DNA from: Bacillota bacterium
Lineage (GTDB): Bacteria > Bacillota > Desulfotomaculia > Desulfotomaculales > Desulfohalotomaculaceae
Assembly: GCA_009711615.1 (NCBI GenBank)
Contig: VENI01000004.1
Location: 1-64,000, forward strand
DNA: 64,000 nucleotides
Reading direction: 5' to 3'
Every line of letters begins with the position of its first letter. Within the stretch, counting starts at the first letter, position 1. The notes below the pieces were generated by a model. The model saw only the letters and a list, made by a program, of their open reading frames with translations, searched no databases and was not told where the DNA came from. The position numbers were made by a program, and so were the translations under genes. Positions 63,509 through 64,000 of this stretch are shown here, piece by piece.

Positions 63509-64000
63509 CATCCAAATACACGTATGGGCTGCTTAACAGCAGCCCATCCCAGCCTATATATGTACCGAATGCCTAGTGAAAACTTGCCGGGTAAACGTTG
63601 CGGCTTAGGTCTAGCAGGTTTTCCCAAAAGACCACCAACTGTCGCCAGTTTGGCGGTTTCCCTTCAAGGTCTTTTCCGGCCGTTACCGATACCGGAGCTA
63701 GATTGCCACTTAGTCCGCACTGCAATCCCCGACAAGCCCTGGGATTTACCCCAGACAGCCTAGGAGTTTTCCTCGACAGAACACTCCTTTTCTAGCCTCT
63801 TTTGCAATAGGGGTTTCATCCAGCTTTATCCAGAATGGGCCCAAACTGAATATCAGCTACTTAATGGAATCCACCGCTACCACTCAAGGCAGGCTACACT
63901 GCACGCAGCTTTCCCCACGTGCAGGTTTTCCCAAGCTACAGTTTTTTAGTCTTAGCTTGGGCCTCCACGGTGACAGGGTCAGGTCCCACATGCCATTGTG
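63509..64000 (-). ncRNA. ole: OLE RNA, 3' part, cut by window edge
   Basis: About 490 bases without coding potential and with higher GC than the neighbouring genes. The minus strand is rich in short self-complementary segments, such as GGTGGTCTTTTGGGAAAACC near 63610-63650, and ends in a strong hairpin ATGGGCTGCT-TAAC-AGCAGCCCAT (63524-63547). OLE (ornate, large, extremophilic) RNA is about 600 bases and is encoded just before oapA and the dxs region in anaerobic and extremophilic Firmicutes. The 5' end lies beyond the window. Confidence 0.82.

Noticed and set aside
63524-63795. Plus-strand frames of 65-79 codons at the right end
   Set aside because: They lie within the structured RNA region and have no ribosome sites or family resemblance.
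63509-64000. Group II intron or rRNA fragment at the right end
   Set aside because: No intron domain V signature or maturase and no rRNA motif is seen; position beside an OapA-like gene and dxs favours OLE RNA.

Overview
The window reads as chromosome of a low-GC, Gram-positive, spore-forming anaerobe of the Clostridia (Peptococcaceae/Desulfotomaculum-like). The basis is spo0A, spoIVB and a DacF-type carboxypeptidase, strong GGAGG ribosome sites, frequent TTG starts, a T-box, c-di-GMP-I riboswitches, ACT-domain malic enzyme, radical-SAM and ferredoxin proteins, and OLE RNA. An ectoine operon suggests adaptation to salt. I see no rRNA, tRNA, CRISPR array, complete insertion sequence or phage.

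Layout. 1-6.4 kb is accessory and gene-poor: a two-gene membrane operon at the left edge, a small membrane protein plus a lipoprotein, a NucS-like protein and a NERD protein, four scattered copies of a TGTCCG repeat, and an MFS pseudogene. 6.5-8.8 kb holds an acyl-CoA synthetase with its XRE-cupin regulator. 9.2-17.4 kb is a c-di-GMP/chemotaxis region. It has two c-di-GMP-I riboswitches with terminators, one before an unannotated HTH-like protein and one before cheX-MCP-MCP. The same region also holds a stalk-domain protein, nudC and dsdA. 17.5-24.2 kb has two ABC-F proteins, a cold-shock protein, a YgiQ radical SAM protein and an unknown. 24.3-29 kb has a Cache-HAMP-PAS-GGDEF-EAL protein, a thioesterase and a ferredoxin. 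29-31 kb is glnB-amtB behind a terminator leader. 31-40 kb has a 3D-domain protein, a methyltransferase, a DUF89 protein, malic enzyme, dacF, a T-box-controlled sodium symporter with its small accessory protein, a stalk/glucosaminidase protein and msrA. 40-49 kb has a TAXI-TRAP transporter, ectABC and a KamA-like aminomutase. 49-53.5 kb has pepF, mutT, a dut fusion and yaaR. 53.5-64 kb is the conserved block spo0A, spoIVB, recN, argR, ytqB, nadK, a nuclease-like protein, tlyA, dxs, oapA and the 3' part of OLE RNA.

Most unusual observation: several genes have a good ribosome site and a clearly coding N-terminus, yet no ATG, GTG or TTG where translation should begin. At least four have ATT there: a lipoprotein (1189), an HTH-like protein (9932), a secreted stalk/glucosaminidase protein (39310) and EctA (46510). 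The XRE-cupin regulator, PepF and a thioesterase are weaker cases with ATT, ATT and ATA/CTG. This suggests AUU initiation is used repeatedly here, a codon best known from infC and sensitive to IF3. Standard gene finding would shorten or miss these genes.

The c-di-GMP parts form a possible circuit. The GGDEF-EAL protein would set c-di-GMP levels. Two riboswitches, each with a terminator overlapping the aptamer's 3' strand, would read it. Both units share a conserved upstream block with an AGGAC-N4-GTCCT palindrome and a TTGACT -35 element. Gene functions are inferred from motifs read by eye; no database search was possible.
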